DNA of 64,000 bases, taken from assembly GCA_030652255.1 (NCBI GenBank), contig JAUSAZ010000056.1:1-64000 (forward strand), written 5' to 3'. The notes under the pieces are model-generated. The model worked only from the letters and a program-made list of their open reading frames with translations, was not told the DNA's origin and did not search any database. Both the position numbers and the translations under genes were made by a program. This document shows, piece after piece, positions 36,027 through 44,948 of the stretch. Within the stretch, counting starts at the first letter, position 1. Every line of letters begins with the position of its first letter. Source of the stretch: Myxococcales bacterium (GTDB lineage: Bacteria; Myxococcota_A; Polyangia; Polyangiales; Ga0077539).

Positions 36027-37976
36027 TCAGCGACCGAGGTTGAGCTTGCGGAGCTTGTCCGCCAGCGAGACGCCCACCGTGGTGGAGTTCGCCTGCTGCT
36101 GGTACGCGCGGTAGGCCTGACGCTCCTCGTCGTGGATCGCCGCCTTGATCGACAGCTTGAGCCGGCCGCGCTCGATCTCGACGATCTTCACCTTCACCTC
36201 GGTGCCGATGGGGAGCGCCTTCTTCAGGTCGCCGCCGCGGGGCACGTTGCTGTCCTGCGGCATGATGAGCCCGCGGCCCACCTTGCCGACGGTGTTGTCG
36301 AGCTGCGCGAACACCCCGAAGGACTCGTGCTCGACGATCTTCGCGGTGGTGATCATGCCGGGGCGCGGCTGCACCGACTGCTTGAGCTGCTCCTCGGTCA
36401 CGCCCTCGGGGAGGAGCGCGAGGCCGATGCGCTTGGCCTGCCGGTCGATCTTGGTCACGCGCACGGTGACCTCCTGCCCGTCCTTGAGCACCTCGTTGGG
36501 GTGCTCGATGCGGCGGTCGCCGATCTCGCTCACGTGCAGCAGGCCGTCGAGGCCCTTCTCGAGCTCGACGAAGGCGCCGAAGGGCTGCATGCGGGCGACC
36601 TTGCCCTTGTGGACGGTGCCGATGGGGAAGCGCTTGTGCACGTCGCTCCACGGGTCGACCTCGATGGCGCGGCGCGACAGCTCGACCCGGGGCGTGCCCT
36701 CGGGCCGGCGCGAGAAGCGCGGCTTCTTGCGGTCGCGGTCACCGCCACGGTCCTTCGACTCGTCGGCGCCCTCGGTGGTCGCCTCGGGAGCGCCCTCGGC
36801 GGTCGCCTCGGGGGCGCCCTCGGCGGCGGGAGCCTCGACGGCGCCATCGGCCTCGCCGGGCTTCGGCGCGGCGACCGGGGCCGGGATGTCGATGCGCAGG
36901 ACCAGCGCCTCGATCTCGTCGCCGACGCGGGCGACGTCGTGGGGACGCGCGCCGCGGTCGTGCGAGATCTCCTGGAGCTGGATGCGGCCCTCGATGCCGC
37001 CGAGGTCGACGTAGATGCCGTGCTCGCGCACGGAGACCACGACGCCCTTCACGCGGTCGCCGACCTTGATGTTGGCCGCGGCCTGCTCGGCGCGCTCGCG
37101 CACCTCGCCCTCGCGGAGCGCGCGGCGCGACACCACCAGCTCGCGCCCGCCCTCGATCATCGAGGTCACGCGGAACAGCTCGCGGGAGAGCACCATCGCC
37201 TGGAGCTCGGGCAGCGACGGGAGCCGCACGTCCACCTGCGAGCTCGGGCAGAACGCCCGGACGCCGCTCACGTCGACCTCGAGGCCGCCCTTGTTGAGCC
37301 CCGTCACGAGGCCCTCCACCGGCTCGTTGGCGTTGTACGCCTGCGCCGCCATCTCGCGGCCGCGCTCGGCCCGCGCGAGGTCGCGCGTCACCACCAGGAA
37401 CCCGCCGCGCGCGCCGTCCTGGAGGACGATCACCTCGACGGCGTCGCCGGCCTTGGGCTCGGCGTTGTCGACCAGGAGCTCCCGGAGGTCGAGCACGCCC
37501 TTCTCCTTGCCCCAGAGGTCGCAGAGCACGCCGCCGCTGCCGATCTCCAGCACCCGCGCGCGGACCTTGTCGCCGATCTTGAAGGCGCGGTGGGCCGGGC
37601 CGTTGTTGTGCGTGGCGTGCTGAGCCTGCGGGGCCTGGCCGGGCGCGCCGCCCTCGGCCGACGCGCCGGCGCCGCGGCCCTTCTTGCGCCGCCGCTTCTT
37701 CTTCGCCGGGTCGTGGAGCGAGTTGCCCGGCTCGGGCTCCGCGCCCGTCGCCTCACCGGCCTCGTCGCCCTCGTTGCCCTCCGCATCCGCTGCGCCCGCT
37801 TCGGCCGCACCGTCGACCGTCGGCTGCTCGTCGTCGTCGATGGTGGAGGGGCGCGAAGGGGGCGGTCCGATGCGGTTGCCGATGTTGTCGTCCACCTCTT
37901 CGGGCGGCATCGTGCTGGTGGGATCGGTGTTGGGATCGGCCTCACCCTGCGCGGTGCTCGTGCCGTTGTGGCTCAT
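36027..37976 (-). CDS. Ribosomal protein S1-like protein with five S1 domains
   Basis: This 649-residue protein begins with a ~90-residue acidic, low-complexity region, then a Lys/Arg patch (KKKRRRKKGRG). Five S1 RNA-binding domains start near residues 132, 208, 290, 450 and 535; typical motifs include KVARMQPFGAFVELE, GLLHVSEI and ERGRLKLSIKAA. Bacterial ribosomal protein S1 has four to six S1 domains and helps mRNAs bind the ribosome. Domains 3 and 4 are split by a ~60-residue linker with repeated GAPEAT units. It may be the S1 of this organism or a paralogue; other copies would need checking. The tRNA-Asn gene follows on the other strand. Confidence 0.85.
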   Translation of the reverse strand: MSHNGTSTAQGEADPNTDPTSTMPPEEVDDNIGNRIGPPPSRPSTIDDDEQPTVDGAAEAGAADAEGNEGDEAGEATGAEPEPGNSLHDPAKKKRRRKKGRGAGASAEGGAPGQAPQAQHATHNNGPAHRAFKIGDKVRARVLEIGSGGVLCDLWGKEKGVLDLRELLVDNAEPKAGDAVEVIVLQDGARGGFLVVTRDLARAERGREMAAQAYNANEPVEGLVTGLNKGGLEVDVSGVRAFCPSSQVDVRLPSLPELQAMVLSRELFRVTSMIEGGRELVVSRRALREGEVRERAEQAAANIKVGDRVKGVVVSVREHGIYVDLGGIEGRIQLQEISHDRGARPHDVARVGDEIEALVLRIDIPAPVAAPKPGEADGAVEAPAAEGAPEATAEGAPEATTEGADESKDRGGDRDRKKPRFSRRPEGTPRVELSRRAIEVDPWSDVHKRFPIGTVHKGKVARMQPFGAFVELEKGLDGLLHVSEIGDRRIEHPNEVLKDGQEVTVRVTKIDRQAKRIGLALLPEGVTEEQLKQSVQPRPGMITTAKIVEHESFGVFAQLDNTVGKVGRGLIMPQDSNVPRGGDLKKALPIGTEVKVKIVEIERGRLKLSIKAAIHDEERQAYRAYQQQANSTTVGVSLADKLRKLNLGR

Positions 37977-38100
37977 TCGTGGTCTCCGTGCGTTCGCCGT
38001 CGCGCGACTCTAATGTGGCGACGGCAGTTCTGAGGGGCCGTTGATTGCCACAGGTCCTCGTGAAATGCGAGGCCTCTCCGCGGCACCGCGGAAGAAGTTG

Positions 38101-38128
38101 TTGACACCCGTAATCGATGGTGTAGAAG
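38101..38128 (+). promoter_or_regulatory. Sigma70-type promoter of the tRNA-Asn gene
   Basis: A perfect TTGACA (38101-38106) and, 16 bases on, TAGAAG (38123-38128) precede the tRNA by 17 bases. The -35 is strong; the -10 has four of six consensus bases, as usual in a GC-rich genome. Confidence 0.65.
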
Positions 38129-38145
38129 GGCGGTCCCTGAATTGA

Positions 38146-38218
38146 TCCGACTTAGCTCAGTTGGTAGAGCAGGCGGCTGTTAACCGCCGGGTCGCTGGTT
38201 CGAGTCCAGCAGTCGGAG
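38146..38218 (+). tRNA. tRNA-Asn (anticodon GTT)
   Basis: A complete cloverleaf is seen. The acceptor arms are TCCGACT and AGTCGGA, with a D-arm containing AGCTCAGTTGGTAGAGC. The anticodon stem GGCGG/CCGCC encloses CTGTTAA with anticodon GTT at 38179-38181. The T-arm contains GGTTCGAGTCC. The discriminator is G (38218). The 3' CCA is not encoded exactly, since CCC follows. It is the only RNA gene I can recognise in the window and is a potential integration site, but no integrase is nearby. Confidence 0.97.
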
Positions 38219-38240
38219 CCCATCACAACCATCGAAGAAT

Positions 38241-38273
38241 GAAGCCCCCGCGGAGCACTCCGACGGGGGCTTC
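38241..38273 (+). terminator. Terminator-like hairpin after tRNA-Asn
   Basis: GAAGCCCCCG (38241-38250) and CGGGGGCTTC (38264-38273) form a perfect 10-bp stem with a 13-base loop. It starts 23 bases after the tRNA. No long T-run follows, but the strength and position fit a tRNA terminator; it also lies 34 bases from the stop of the convergent tolC-like gene. Confidence 0.65.
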
Positions 38274-38307
38274 GTGCTGTCTGAGGGGCATCACTCCGCC
38301 CCGGCGC

Positions 38308-39750
38308 TCACTCCGTGACCGGGGTCGCTCCGCGCTCGCAGCTCGACTCGTCGCCCGGCATCGCCACGACGGCGAGGCGCCACGCGGCCAGGGCCCGCTG
38401 AAACTCCGCGAGCGCGTCGACCTCGCGCACCGAGGCCTCCGCCTCGGCCTGCTCGCGGAGGTTGAGCACCAGCAGCGTGCCTTCGCCCAGCGTGAGCCGC
38501 GCCCGCTCCTGCGTCGCGAGGGTCGCCGCGAGCCCGACCTCCGCGCGCGCGATCGACCACCGCTGCCGCGCGGCCTCCATCGCCGACGCGGCGTCGCGCA
38601 GGTCGACCGTCGCCCGATCGCGCGCCATCCGCGCCTGCGCGTCGATGCGCGCCGCCGTGGCCGTCGCCGCCTGCAGCCGCCCGTCGGCCACGCGGTTGCG
38701 CAAGGGGATGTCGAGCACGAGCCCCGCCTCGAGCACGGGCGGCCGCCGCGACTGCGGCCCGTCGCCGATGTCCTGCGAGAGCGCCACCACGAGGTCGATG
38801 GCCGGGCGGCGCTGGTTCTCGGCCAGCTGCCGCTCGATCTCCTGCTGCGCGCGCTGCGCCTCCAGCCGGCGCACCTCGGGCCGCCGCGACGCCGCCGCGC
38901 GCACCTCCCGCGCGGCGCACCCCGGGGGCAGGACGACGGGCTCGGGCAACGTCGGGGGCAGCTGCGAGGCCGCGGGGAGCGACGGCTCGCCGCGCTCGTC
39001 GCGCAGGTACAGCGAGAGGGTGATGGACGCCTGCTCGAGCGCGCGGCGCGCCGACACGAGCAGCCCCCGGCGCTGGAGGATCGCGCGGGTGTTGTCGGTG
39101 CGCTCGAAGGGGGGCAGGTCGCCGCGAGCGACCCGCGTCCCGAGGCCTGCGTCGCGGGCCTCGGCGAGCGCGAGCAGCGAGCGGGCGACCTCGGCCCGGC
39201 GCCCCGCCGCGACCCACTCCCAGTACGCCACGGTCGCCGAGCGCGCGGCCTCGAGGCGGGTCTGCGTGGCGCCGAGCGAGGCCACGGTGCGGCCGATCTC
39301 CGCGCGCCGGATGCTCGCCCGCGCGCGGTCGATGGGCCCGTTGCGCCAGAGCGGGATCATGAACCCGGCGCGCAGCTCGCCGAGGCTGTTGGTCTCCACC
39401 TTGCCGTCGTAGATCGGGATGCCCGTGTAGGAGAGCCCCTGGCCGAAGCGGTAGCCCACGAAGAACTGGGTGCCCCAAAGGGTCGTCGGCTGGGTGAACG
39501 CCGTGTCGAGCACGAGCGGCTGGTAGTACCCGAGCGGACCCGCCGCGGCGCGGGTGCGCCACGCCGGGTCGAAGGCCCCTTCGGCGCTGAGGAGGTCGGC
39601 GTCGGCGACGTCGCGGTCGCGCTCGGCAGCGGTGATGAGCGGGAAGTGCGCCTCCACCGAGCGCAGCACCGTCGACAGCTCGATGGGCTGCGCCGAGGCG
39701 CCCGCGGCCCAGGCCAGCGTCGCGAGGAAGGCCAGCGGCCCCGGCCTCAC
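38308..39750 (-). CDS. TolC-family outer-membrane efflux protein
   Basis: This 480-residue protein starts at GTG 39750, overlapping the HlyD stop as GTGA. That choice gives a proper signal peptide (LAFLATLAWAAGASA). Two long helical halves typical of TolC proteins follow, rich in Ala/Arg/Glu coiled-coil segments (ARDAGLGTRVARGDLPPFE, RVADGRLQAATATAARIDAQARMARDRA region). They are separated by strands such as YGYRFGQGL-like turns. It forms the trimeric outer-membrane exit tunnel. It is the last gene of an ABC-HlyD-TolC operon in which all junctions are 4-base overlaps. Confidence 0.88.
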   Translation of the reverse strand: MRPGPLAFLATLAWAAGASAQPIELSTVLRSVEAHFPLITAAERDRDVADADLLSAEGAFDPAWRTRAAAGPLGYYQPLVLDTAFTQPTTLWGTQFFVGYRFGQGLSYTGIPIYDGKVETNSLGELRAGFMIPLWRNGPIDRARASIRRAEIGRTVASLGATQTRLEAARSATVAYWEWVAAGRRAEVARSLLALAEARDAGLGTRVARGDLPPFERTDNTRAILQRRGLLVSARRALEQASITLSLYLRDERGEPSLPAASQLPPTLPEPVVLPPGCAAREVRAAASRRPEVRRLEAQRAQQEIERQLAENQRRPAIDLVVALSQDIGDGPQSRRPPVLEAGLVLDIPLRNRVADGRLQAATATAARIDAQARMARDRATVDLRDAASAMEAARQRWSIARAEVGLAATLATQERARLTLGEGTLLVLNLREQAEAEASVREVDALAEFQRALAAWRLAVVAMPGDESSCERGATPVTE

Positions 39751-41084
39751 TTCGTGCGCTCCGGCGGGGCGCCGAGGGGCGCGGGCATCGGGGGGAACCC
39801 GTTGAACTGCCGCCAGAGCTCCCAGCCGAGGCGCACGCGGTTGAGCAGCACCCAGCCGTTGGCGCGCACGCCCTGCCGGAGATAGCGCCCCGTGGGCCAG
39901 CGCCCGCCGGGCTCGGGCACCACCAGCACGCGGAACTTCCCCTGGCCGTTGTCCGCGGAGTCGATCACGGCGATGCGCCCGCCGAAGGTGCCGTAGGCCA
40001 GCGTCGGCCACCCGGTGAACTGCAGCGCCGGCCAGCCCTCGAACTGGAGCCGCACGTGCTGCCCGTCCGCCAGCAGCGGCACGTCGTTGCCGTCGACCCA
40101 GAGCTCCACCGCCCGCGCGTCGGTGTCGGGCACGAACACCAGCAGGGGGTCGCCGGCCTTGACCTGCTCGCCGCCGGTCGCGGCGATGAGCCGCAGCACG
40201 GTGCCGTCGCGCGGCGCCACCACGAGCTGCGTCGCCTGCCGGGCGAGGCGCACCTCGATGCGCGCGAGCTCGCCGGTCGCCGACGCGATCTCCGAGAGCG
40301 CCGCCGCCCGGGCCGCGCGCGCGTCCTCGATCTGCGCGAAGCCGTCGGTGCCCACCCGCAGGAGGTCGGACTGCAGCGCGCTCTCCTCGCTCTGCGCGGC
40401 GCTGAGCGCGGCCCGCGCGCGGTCGACCTCCGTTGTTGCCCGCACCCGGTCGAGCTCCGCGAGCTCGCCGGTGCGCGTCGAGGCCAGGCCCTCGCCGATG
40501 AGCGCCCGCTGCCGGTCGGCGTTGAGCTGCGTCGTGCGCGCGAGGGCCTCCGTCGCCTGCACCACCTGCCGGGCGCCGCGCACCCGGTCCTGCGCCATGC
40601 GCACCCGGCTGGTGGCGGCCCCGACGGCGTTGCCGCGGGACTGGTTGAGCTGGACGATGCGCTCGCCGATGGCCGACTCGCGGGCGCGGGCCGCGTCGAC
40701 CCGACCCTGCACGGCGTCGCGCTCCTGGCGCAGGCGGTTGATGATCTGCGGGTCGTTGTCGGAGATCTCCAGCAGCGGCTCGGCGGCGCGCACGTGGCTG
40801 CCGTCGCGGACCCAGAACTTCACGACGCGCCCCTCGATGGGGGCCTCGATGGTCTGCTGGCGCTCGAGCGGCGCGTAGGCCACCACGCGACCCTGGCCCG
40901 CGGCGGACTGCTGCCAGGGCACCAGGATGAGCGCGAGCGTGACGACGCCGAAGAGGGCGCCGAAGACCGCGGCGCAGATGGTGGCTGCGCCCGACGAGCG
41001 GACCAGCCGCGAGGCGGCCAGGGACCCGGGGCCGTCCAGGTCCGTGTGCGTGGCGGAGGCGTGGGCTTCCATGGTGGCGCTCAT
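39747..41084 (-). CDS. HlyD-family periplasmic adaptor (membrane fusion protein)
   Basis: This 445-residue adaptor starts at ATG 41084, with an ATGA overlap to the ABC gene. It has a cytoplasmic N-terminus of ~35 residues, one membrane helix (AAVFGALFGVVTLALILVPW), then the lipoyl/barrel half (GRVVAYAPLERQQTIEAPIEGRVVKFWVRDGSHV). A long coiled-coil hairpin of about 180 residues and the returning lipoyl half (VAPRDGTVLRLIAATGGEQVKAGDPL) follow. It joins the inner-membrane ABC exporter to TolC. It is a type I secretion-like part; no substrate gene is visible nearby. Confidence 0.92.
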   Translation of the reverse strand: MSATMEAHASATHTDLDGPGSLAASRLVRSSGAATICAAVFGALFGVVTLALILVPWQQSAAGQGRVVAYAPLERQQTIEAPIEGRVVKFWVRDGSHVRAAEPLLEISDNDPQIINRLRQERDAVQGRVDAARARESAIGERIVQLNQSRGNAVGAATSRVRMAQDRVRGARQVVQATEALARTTQLNADRQRALIGEGLASTRTGELAELDRVRATTEVDRARAALSAAQSEESALQSDLLRVGTDGFAQIEDARAARAAALSEIASATGELARIEVRLARQATQLVVAPRDGTVLRLIAATGGEQVKAGDPLLVFVPDTDARAVELWVDGNDVPLLADGQHVRLQFEGWPALQFTGWPTLAYGTFGGRIAVIDSADNGQGKFRVLVVPEPGGRWPTGRYLRQGVRANGWVLLNRVRLGWELWRQFNGFPPMPAPLGAPPERTK

Positions 41085-42769
41085 CGGTCGGCGGTGGGGA
41101 GGGGGGCGGACGGAACGGCGCCGTCTTGCAGGTCGAAGGTCTGGTCGCAGCGCCGCGCGAGGTCGGTGCGGTGGGTGAAGACGAGCAGCGTCCACGGGGC
41201 GCGCCGATCGAGCAGCGCGGGCAGCACCTCGTCGACGATCTCGTCGTCGAGGCCGTCGAGGGCGCCGTCGATCACGAGCAGCCGCGGGCGTCGAGCGATC
41301 GCCCGCGCGAACATCAGCCGCCACGACTGCGCCGACGAGAAGGGACGGCCGCCCACCTGAAGGCGCGTGTGCACGCCCTCGCCGAGCGCCGCGACCGCAC
41401 CCTCGAGGCCCGCGCGCCGGAGGGCGGAGCGCACGTCGTCGGGGCTCACGTCGGACCGCCCGACCGCGACGTTGTCGTAGACGCTCCCGTTGAAGACCTC
41501 CGGGCGGTGGATGAGCGCAGTGTCGCGGTGCATCGCGTCGAGGGAGAGCTCGCGCATGTCGGCGCCGTCCACGCGAACCACGCCGCGGGTGGGCGCCCGA
41601 AGCCCGACCGCGAGCGTCGCGAGGGTGCTCTTGCCCGCGCTGGACCCACCGACCACCGCCACGCGCGCCCCCGGCGCCACCCGCATATGGACCCCCTGCA
41701 CCGTCGGGGGATCGTCCTCGTAGTGGTACTCGACGTCGACGAACTCCAGCCCGAGCGGCCGTCCCTCCGCCCCGGTCGCCGGGAGGGCAGCGCCGTCGCC
41801 ACGGTCGGTGGGGAGGTCGACGAGGTGGCCGAGCTTGTCGACCGCCGTGACGAGGTCATACCAGGCGTCGAGCTGCTTGCTGAACTTCGCGACCCCGGTG
41901 ACCACCGCGCTCACGATGAGCTCCGCCGCCGCGAGCTGGCCCACCGAGAGCTTTCGCTCGCTCACCAGCCAGCCGCCGAGACCCAGGAGCGCGGCGCTCA
42001 GGATGGCCTTGAGGGCGCGCGAGCCGATCTGCTGGCGCATCACGATGCGGAAGTGCAGGGCGCGGGCGCTGAGGTAGCGGCGCGTGAGCCCCTCGGTGCG
42101 CTCCACTGCATAGGCGCGCGCGGCCTCCGGGCGGAAGGTCTGCGGGTTGCGCCCGAGCTCCTCCAGCCAGGCCGCGACCGCGTACTTGCCCTTGGACTCC
42201 TCGATGCTGGTGGGGATGGCGCCGCGCCCGAGCGGGAAGAGGATCAGCAGGATGCCCAGCACCAGCACCACGTCGAAGGCGAGCAGGGCGGGGTGGTAGA
42301 ACGCGAGGAGCAGCGTGCCGATGACGGCCTGGAGCACCAGCGCGAGGCCCTCGAGGAGGAGCGACGCCGCGGTCTTCTGGACGGTGACCACGTCGAAGAA
42401 GCGGTTGACGAGCTCGGGGATGTCGTTGGAGTCGTGGGCGTCGCTGCGCACCCGGGGGAGGAGGTGCGCGAGGTCGAGGGCCACGCGGACGAACACCCGC
42501 CGTTGCAACAGCTCGACGACGAGGAACTGCATCGACGCCATGACCCCCTCGAAGGACAGCCCTACGAGCACGAAGAAGGTCAGGACGAACACCTGCTGAA
42601 GCACCGTGCCGAAGGCCACGGTGTTCACCAGGGAGGCGACCGCGATGGGGACCGCGAGCGACACGAGCCCGATCCCTGCCGCGTAGGTGAACACCACCCA
42701 GAGGTCGCGCCCTTCGGTACGCACGAGCTGTAGGACGCGGCGTATCGGGTCGATGTGGGCGTGGGTCAT
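41081..42769 (-). CDS. ABC exporter with degenerate nucleotide-binding domain
   Basis: This 562-residue half-transporter has about six N-terminal membrane helices in ~310 residues and a C-terminal ATPase. Motifs are unusual. Walker A is GGSSAGKST (374-382), close to normal. The signature is FSSAQ (478-482) instead of LSGGQ, and Walker B is LLVID (497-501). The usual catalytic Glu after it is Gly 502 (IDGALDGLD). The switch His is present (FTHRTD, H533), and the Q-loop Gln is not obvious. Thus it can bind ATP but may hydrolyse it slowly. No peptidase or CLD domain precedes it. It is the first gene of the ABC-HlyD-TolC operon. The start is ATG 42769. Confidence 0.88.
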   Translation of the reverse strand: MTHAHIDPIRRVLQLVRTEGRDLWVVFTYAAGIGLVSLAVPIAVASLVNTVAFGTVLQQVFVLTFFVLVGLSFEGVMASMQFLVVELLQRRVFVRVALDLAHLLPRVRSDAHDSNDIPELVNRFFDVVTVQKTAASLLLEGLALVLQAVIGTLLLAFYHPALLAFDVVLVLGILLILFPLGRGAIPTSIEESKGKYAVAAWLEELGRNPQTFRPEAARAYAVERTEGLTRRYLSARALHFRIVMRQQIGSRALKAILSAALLGLGGWLVSERKLSVGQLAAAELIVSAVVTGVAKFSKQLDAWYDLVTAVDKLGHLVDLPTDRGDGAALPATGAEGRPLGLEFVDVEYHYEDDPPTVQGVHMRVAPGARVAVVGGSSAGKSTLATLAVGLRAPTRGVVRVDGADMRELSLDAMHRDTALIHRPEVFNGSVYDNVAVGRSDVSPDDVRSALRRAGLEGAVAALGEGVHTRLQVGGRPFSSAQSWRLMFARAIARRPRLLVIDGALDGLDDEIVDEVLPALLDRRAPWTLLVFTHRTDLARRCDQTFDLQDGAVPSAPLPTADR

Positions 42770-42916
42770 CAGGGAGACGGCGCATAGCACCCGATGTGCC
42801 GCCGCGCATTTTCTGTGCGCAGCTGGGTACGCCGTGCGGCAAGCGTGCGGCGTGGTGCCGCAGGGGGGATCACGCCATGTCGGATGCCCCCCCCGGGGAG
42901 CTGTGGGGCGACAGCC

Positions 42917-44215
42917 TCAGGTGGGGGCGAGGGGAAAGTGCCGGGTGGCGCGGCACTCGCGGGCCAGCTCGGCGCGGAAGTCCGGGTGGGCGATGGAAAG
43001 CAGGGCCTCGGCGCGCTCGCGGAGCGTCTTGCCATGGAGGTTCACCGCGCCGTACTCCGTGACGATCCAGTGGACGTGGCCGCGGGTGGTGACGACCCCG
43101 GCGCCGGGCTTGAGCGCCGGCACGATGCGGGAGAGGGTCCCGCGCGCGGCGGTGGCGGGCAGCGCGAGGATGGCCTTGCCACCACGGGAGAGGGTCGCGC
43201 CGCGGATGAAGTCCATCTGGCCGCCGATGCCCGAGTAGATGCGGTGGCCCATGGAGTCGGCGCACACCTGCCCCGTGAGGTCGACCTCGAGCGCGGAGTT
43301 GATGGCCACGACGCGGTCGTTCTTGCGGATGAGCGCCGTGTCGTTGGTGCGGTCGCAGGGGTGAAACTCCACCAGGGGGTTGTCGTGGACGAAGTCGTAG
43401 AGCGCGCGGGTGCCCTGCACGAAGCTCGTGACGGTGCGGCCTGGGTGCACGGACTTGCGGCGGTTGGTCACCACGCCGCCTTCGATGAGCGGGATGAGGC
43501 CGTCGGAGAACATCTCCGTGTGCACGCCGAGGTCGTGCTTGTTGCCGAGCCGGGAGAGCACCGCGTCGGGGATCGCGCCGATGCCGAGCTGCAGGGTGGC
43601 GCCGTCCTCGACGAGGGCCGCGATGAGCTCGCCGATGCGCTGCTCGACCTCGGTCGCCGCGGCGGCGGGGCGCTCATAGAGGGGACGCGAGGTCTGGATG
43701 AAGGCGTCGAAGCGGGCGAGCGGCACGGTCGTGTGGCCGTGGGTTCGGGGCATCCGGTCGTTGACCTCGGCGATGACGAAGCGGGCCGAGTCGACCGCGG
43801 CCCGGGCGGCGTCGATGGACGTACCGAGGGAGCAGAGGCCATGGGCGTCGGGCGGGGAGACCTGCACGAGCGCGACGTCGAGGGGGATGGTCCCGGAGGT
43901 GAAGAGCCCGGGGATGTCGGCGAGGAAGACGGGGATGAAGTCCGCGTCGCCCTGCTCGACGGCGCGGCGCAGCCCCTCGCCGACGAAGAACGACACCGAG
44001 CGGAAGCGCCGCGCGAGCTCGGGCTCGGCGAAGGGAAAGGGACCCGTGGTGTGGAGGTGGTAGAGCCGGACGCCGTCGAGGTCGTCGCGCGCCGCGAGCG
44101 CCGCCAGGAGGGGGGTGGGCGTGGCGGCGGCCCCGTGCACGAAGATCCTCGCGCCAGGGGGGATGAGGCCGATGGCCTCGGATGCGGACATCGCTCGGTC
44201 GGTAGAACTGTTCAT
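42917..44215 (-). CDS. Acetyl-CoA hydrolase/4-hydroxybutyrate CoA-transferase-family protein
   Basis: This 432-residue protein of the class I CoA-transferase family has the oxyanion/CoA turns VSPPDAHGLCSLGTS and QLGIGAIPDAVLS, and HTEMFSDG. The Glu at about residue 234 in the last motif corresponds to the catalytic Glu near 238 of AbfT-like enzymes. A C-terminal IGGQMDFIRGA and EYGAVNLHGKTLRERA are also typical. It would move CoA between acetyl-CoA and small organic acids such as 4-hydroxybutyrate or propionate. The start is ATG 44215. It lies across 147 bases from the ABC exporter gene and is divergent from the small P-loop gene. Confidence 0.9.
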   Translation of the reverse strand: MNSSTDRAMSASEAIGLIPPGARIFVHGAAATPTPLLAALAARDDLDGVRLYHLHTTGPFPFAEPELARRFRSVSFFVGEGLRRAVEQGDADFIPVFLADIPGLFTSGTIPLDVALVQVSPPDAHGLCSLGTSIDAARAAVDSARFVIAEVNDRMPRTHGHTTVPLARFDAFIQTSRPLYERPAAAATEVEQRIGELIAALVEDGATLQLGIGAIPDAVLSRLGNKHDLGVHTEMFSDGLIPLIEGGVVTNRRKSVHPGRTVTSFVQGTRALYDFVHDNPLVEFHPCDRTNDTALIRKNDRVVAINSALEVDLTGQVCADSMGHRIYSGIGGQMDFIRGATLSRGGKAILALPATAARGTLSRIVPALKPGAGVVTTRGHVHWIVTEYGAVNLHGKTLRERAEALLSIAHPDFRAELARECRATRHFPLAPT

Positions 44216-44293
44216 CGTGCCGCGAGTCTGCCAGCAAGGCCCGGTGCCTGGCGAGGAGGGCACCCCGGGGGTTGCGGGTTATGGTGCCGGGCG

Positions 44294-44920
44294 ATGACGA
44301 CTGAGCTGCGTTGCGGGTGTGCGTCGGTGAAGGGCCACAGCCCGCGCCGGGTGGTCCTGACGGGTGGCCCCGGGGCGGGGAAGACCGCGGTGCTCGAGGT
44401 CGTGCGCAAGCACTTCTGCGAGCACGTGGTGGTGCTCGCCGAGGCCGCGGGCATCGTCTACGGCGGCGGCTTCCCGCGGCGGCCGACGGAGGCCGGGCGC
44501 CGCGCGGCGCAGCTGGCGATCTTCCACGTGCAGGATCAGCTGGAGCGCCTCGCGCTCGCCGAGGGCGACCCCGCGCTGGTGCTCTGCGACCGCGGCGTGC
44601 TCGACGGGCTCGCGTACTGGCCCGGCGACGACGCGGCGTTCTTCCGCGAGGCGGGGATCACCCGAGAGGCGGCGATGGCGCGCTACGCGGCGGTGATCCA
44701 CCTCGAGACCCCGAGCGTCGCGAACGGGTACAACCACCGCAACGCGCTGCGCATCGAGACGCCCGAGGAGGCCGCCGTCATCGACCGTCGGCTCGCCGCC
44801 GTCTGGAGCGGCCACCCGCACCGCTTCGTGGTGGAGAGCTCGACGGACTTCCTCCAGAAGCTCGAGCGCACCCTGGCGATCGTGCGTGCGCAGGTGCCGA
44901 CGTGCTGCGCGAGGGCCTGA
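44294..44920 (+). CDS. Small P-loop NTPase (AAA_28-type)
   Basis: This 208-residue protein is read from ATG 44294. It has a P-loop GGPGAGKTAVLE at about residues 24-35 and a Cys-containing start (CGCASVKGHS). A Walker-B-like strand LVLCDRGVLDGLAYW follows, then an ETPEEAAVIDRRL helix and a final HPHRFVVESSTDF stretch. These patterns fit the AAA_28 / NTPase-kinase-like group, whose members often look like nucleotide or small-molecule kinases. Substrate is unknown. It converges with ccoG, 28 bases between stops. No conserved link to the oxidase genes is evident. Confidence 0.8.
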   Translation: MTTELRCGCASVKGHSPRRVVLTGGPGAGKTAVLEVVRKHFCEHVVVLAEAAGIVYGGGFPRRPTEAGRRAAQLAIFHVQDQLERLALAEGDPALVLCDRGVLDGLAYWPGDDAAFFREAGITREAAMARYAAVIHLETPSVANGYNHRNALRIETPEEAAVIDRRLAAVWSGHPHRFVVESSTDFLQKLERTLAIVRAQVPTCCARA

Positions 44921-44948
44921 GCCGCGCGCCGGACGGGGAGGGGGAGTG

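Noticed and set aside
38146..38273. tRNA-Asn as an integration site for a mobile element
   Set aside because: No integrase, direct repeat of the tRNA 3' end or change in gene style is seen on either side.
44216..44293. A sigma54-like element before the P-loop NTPase gene
   Set aside because: GGCAC and TTGC are present but 8 bases apart instead of 5.
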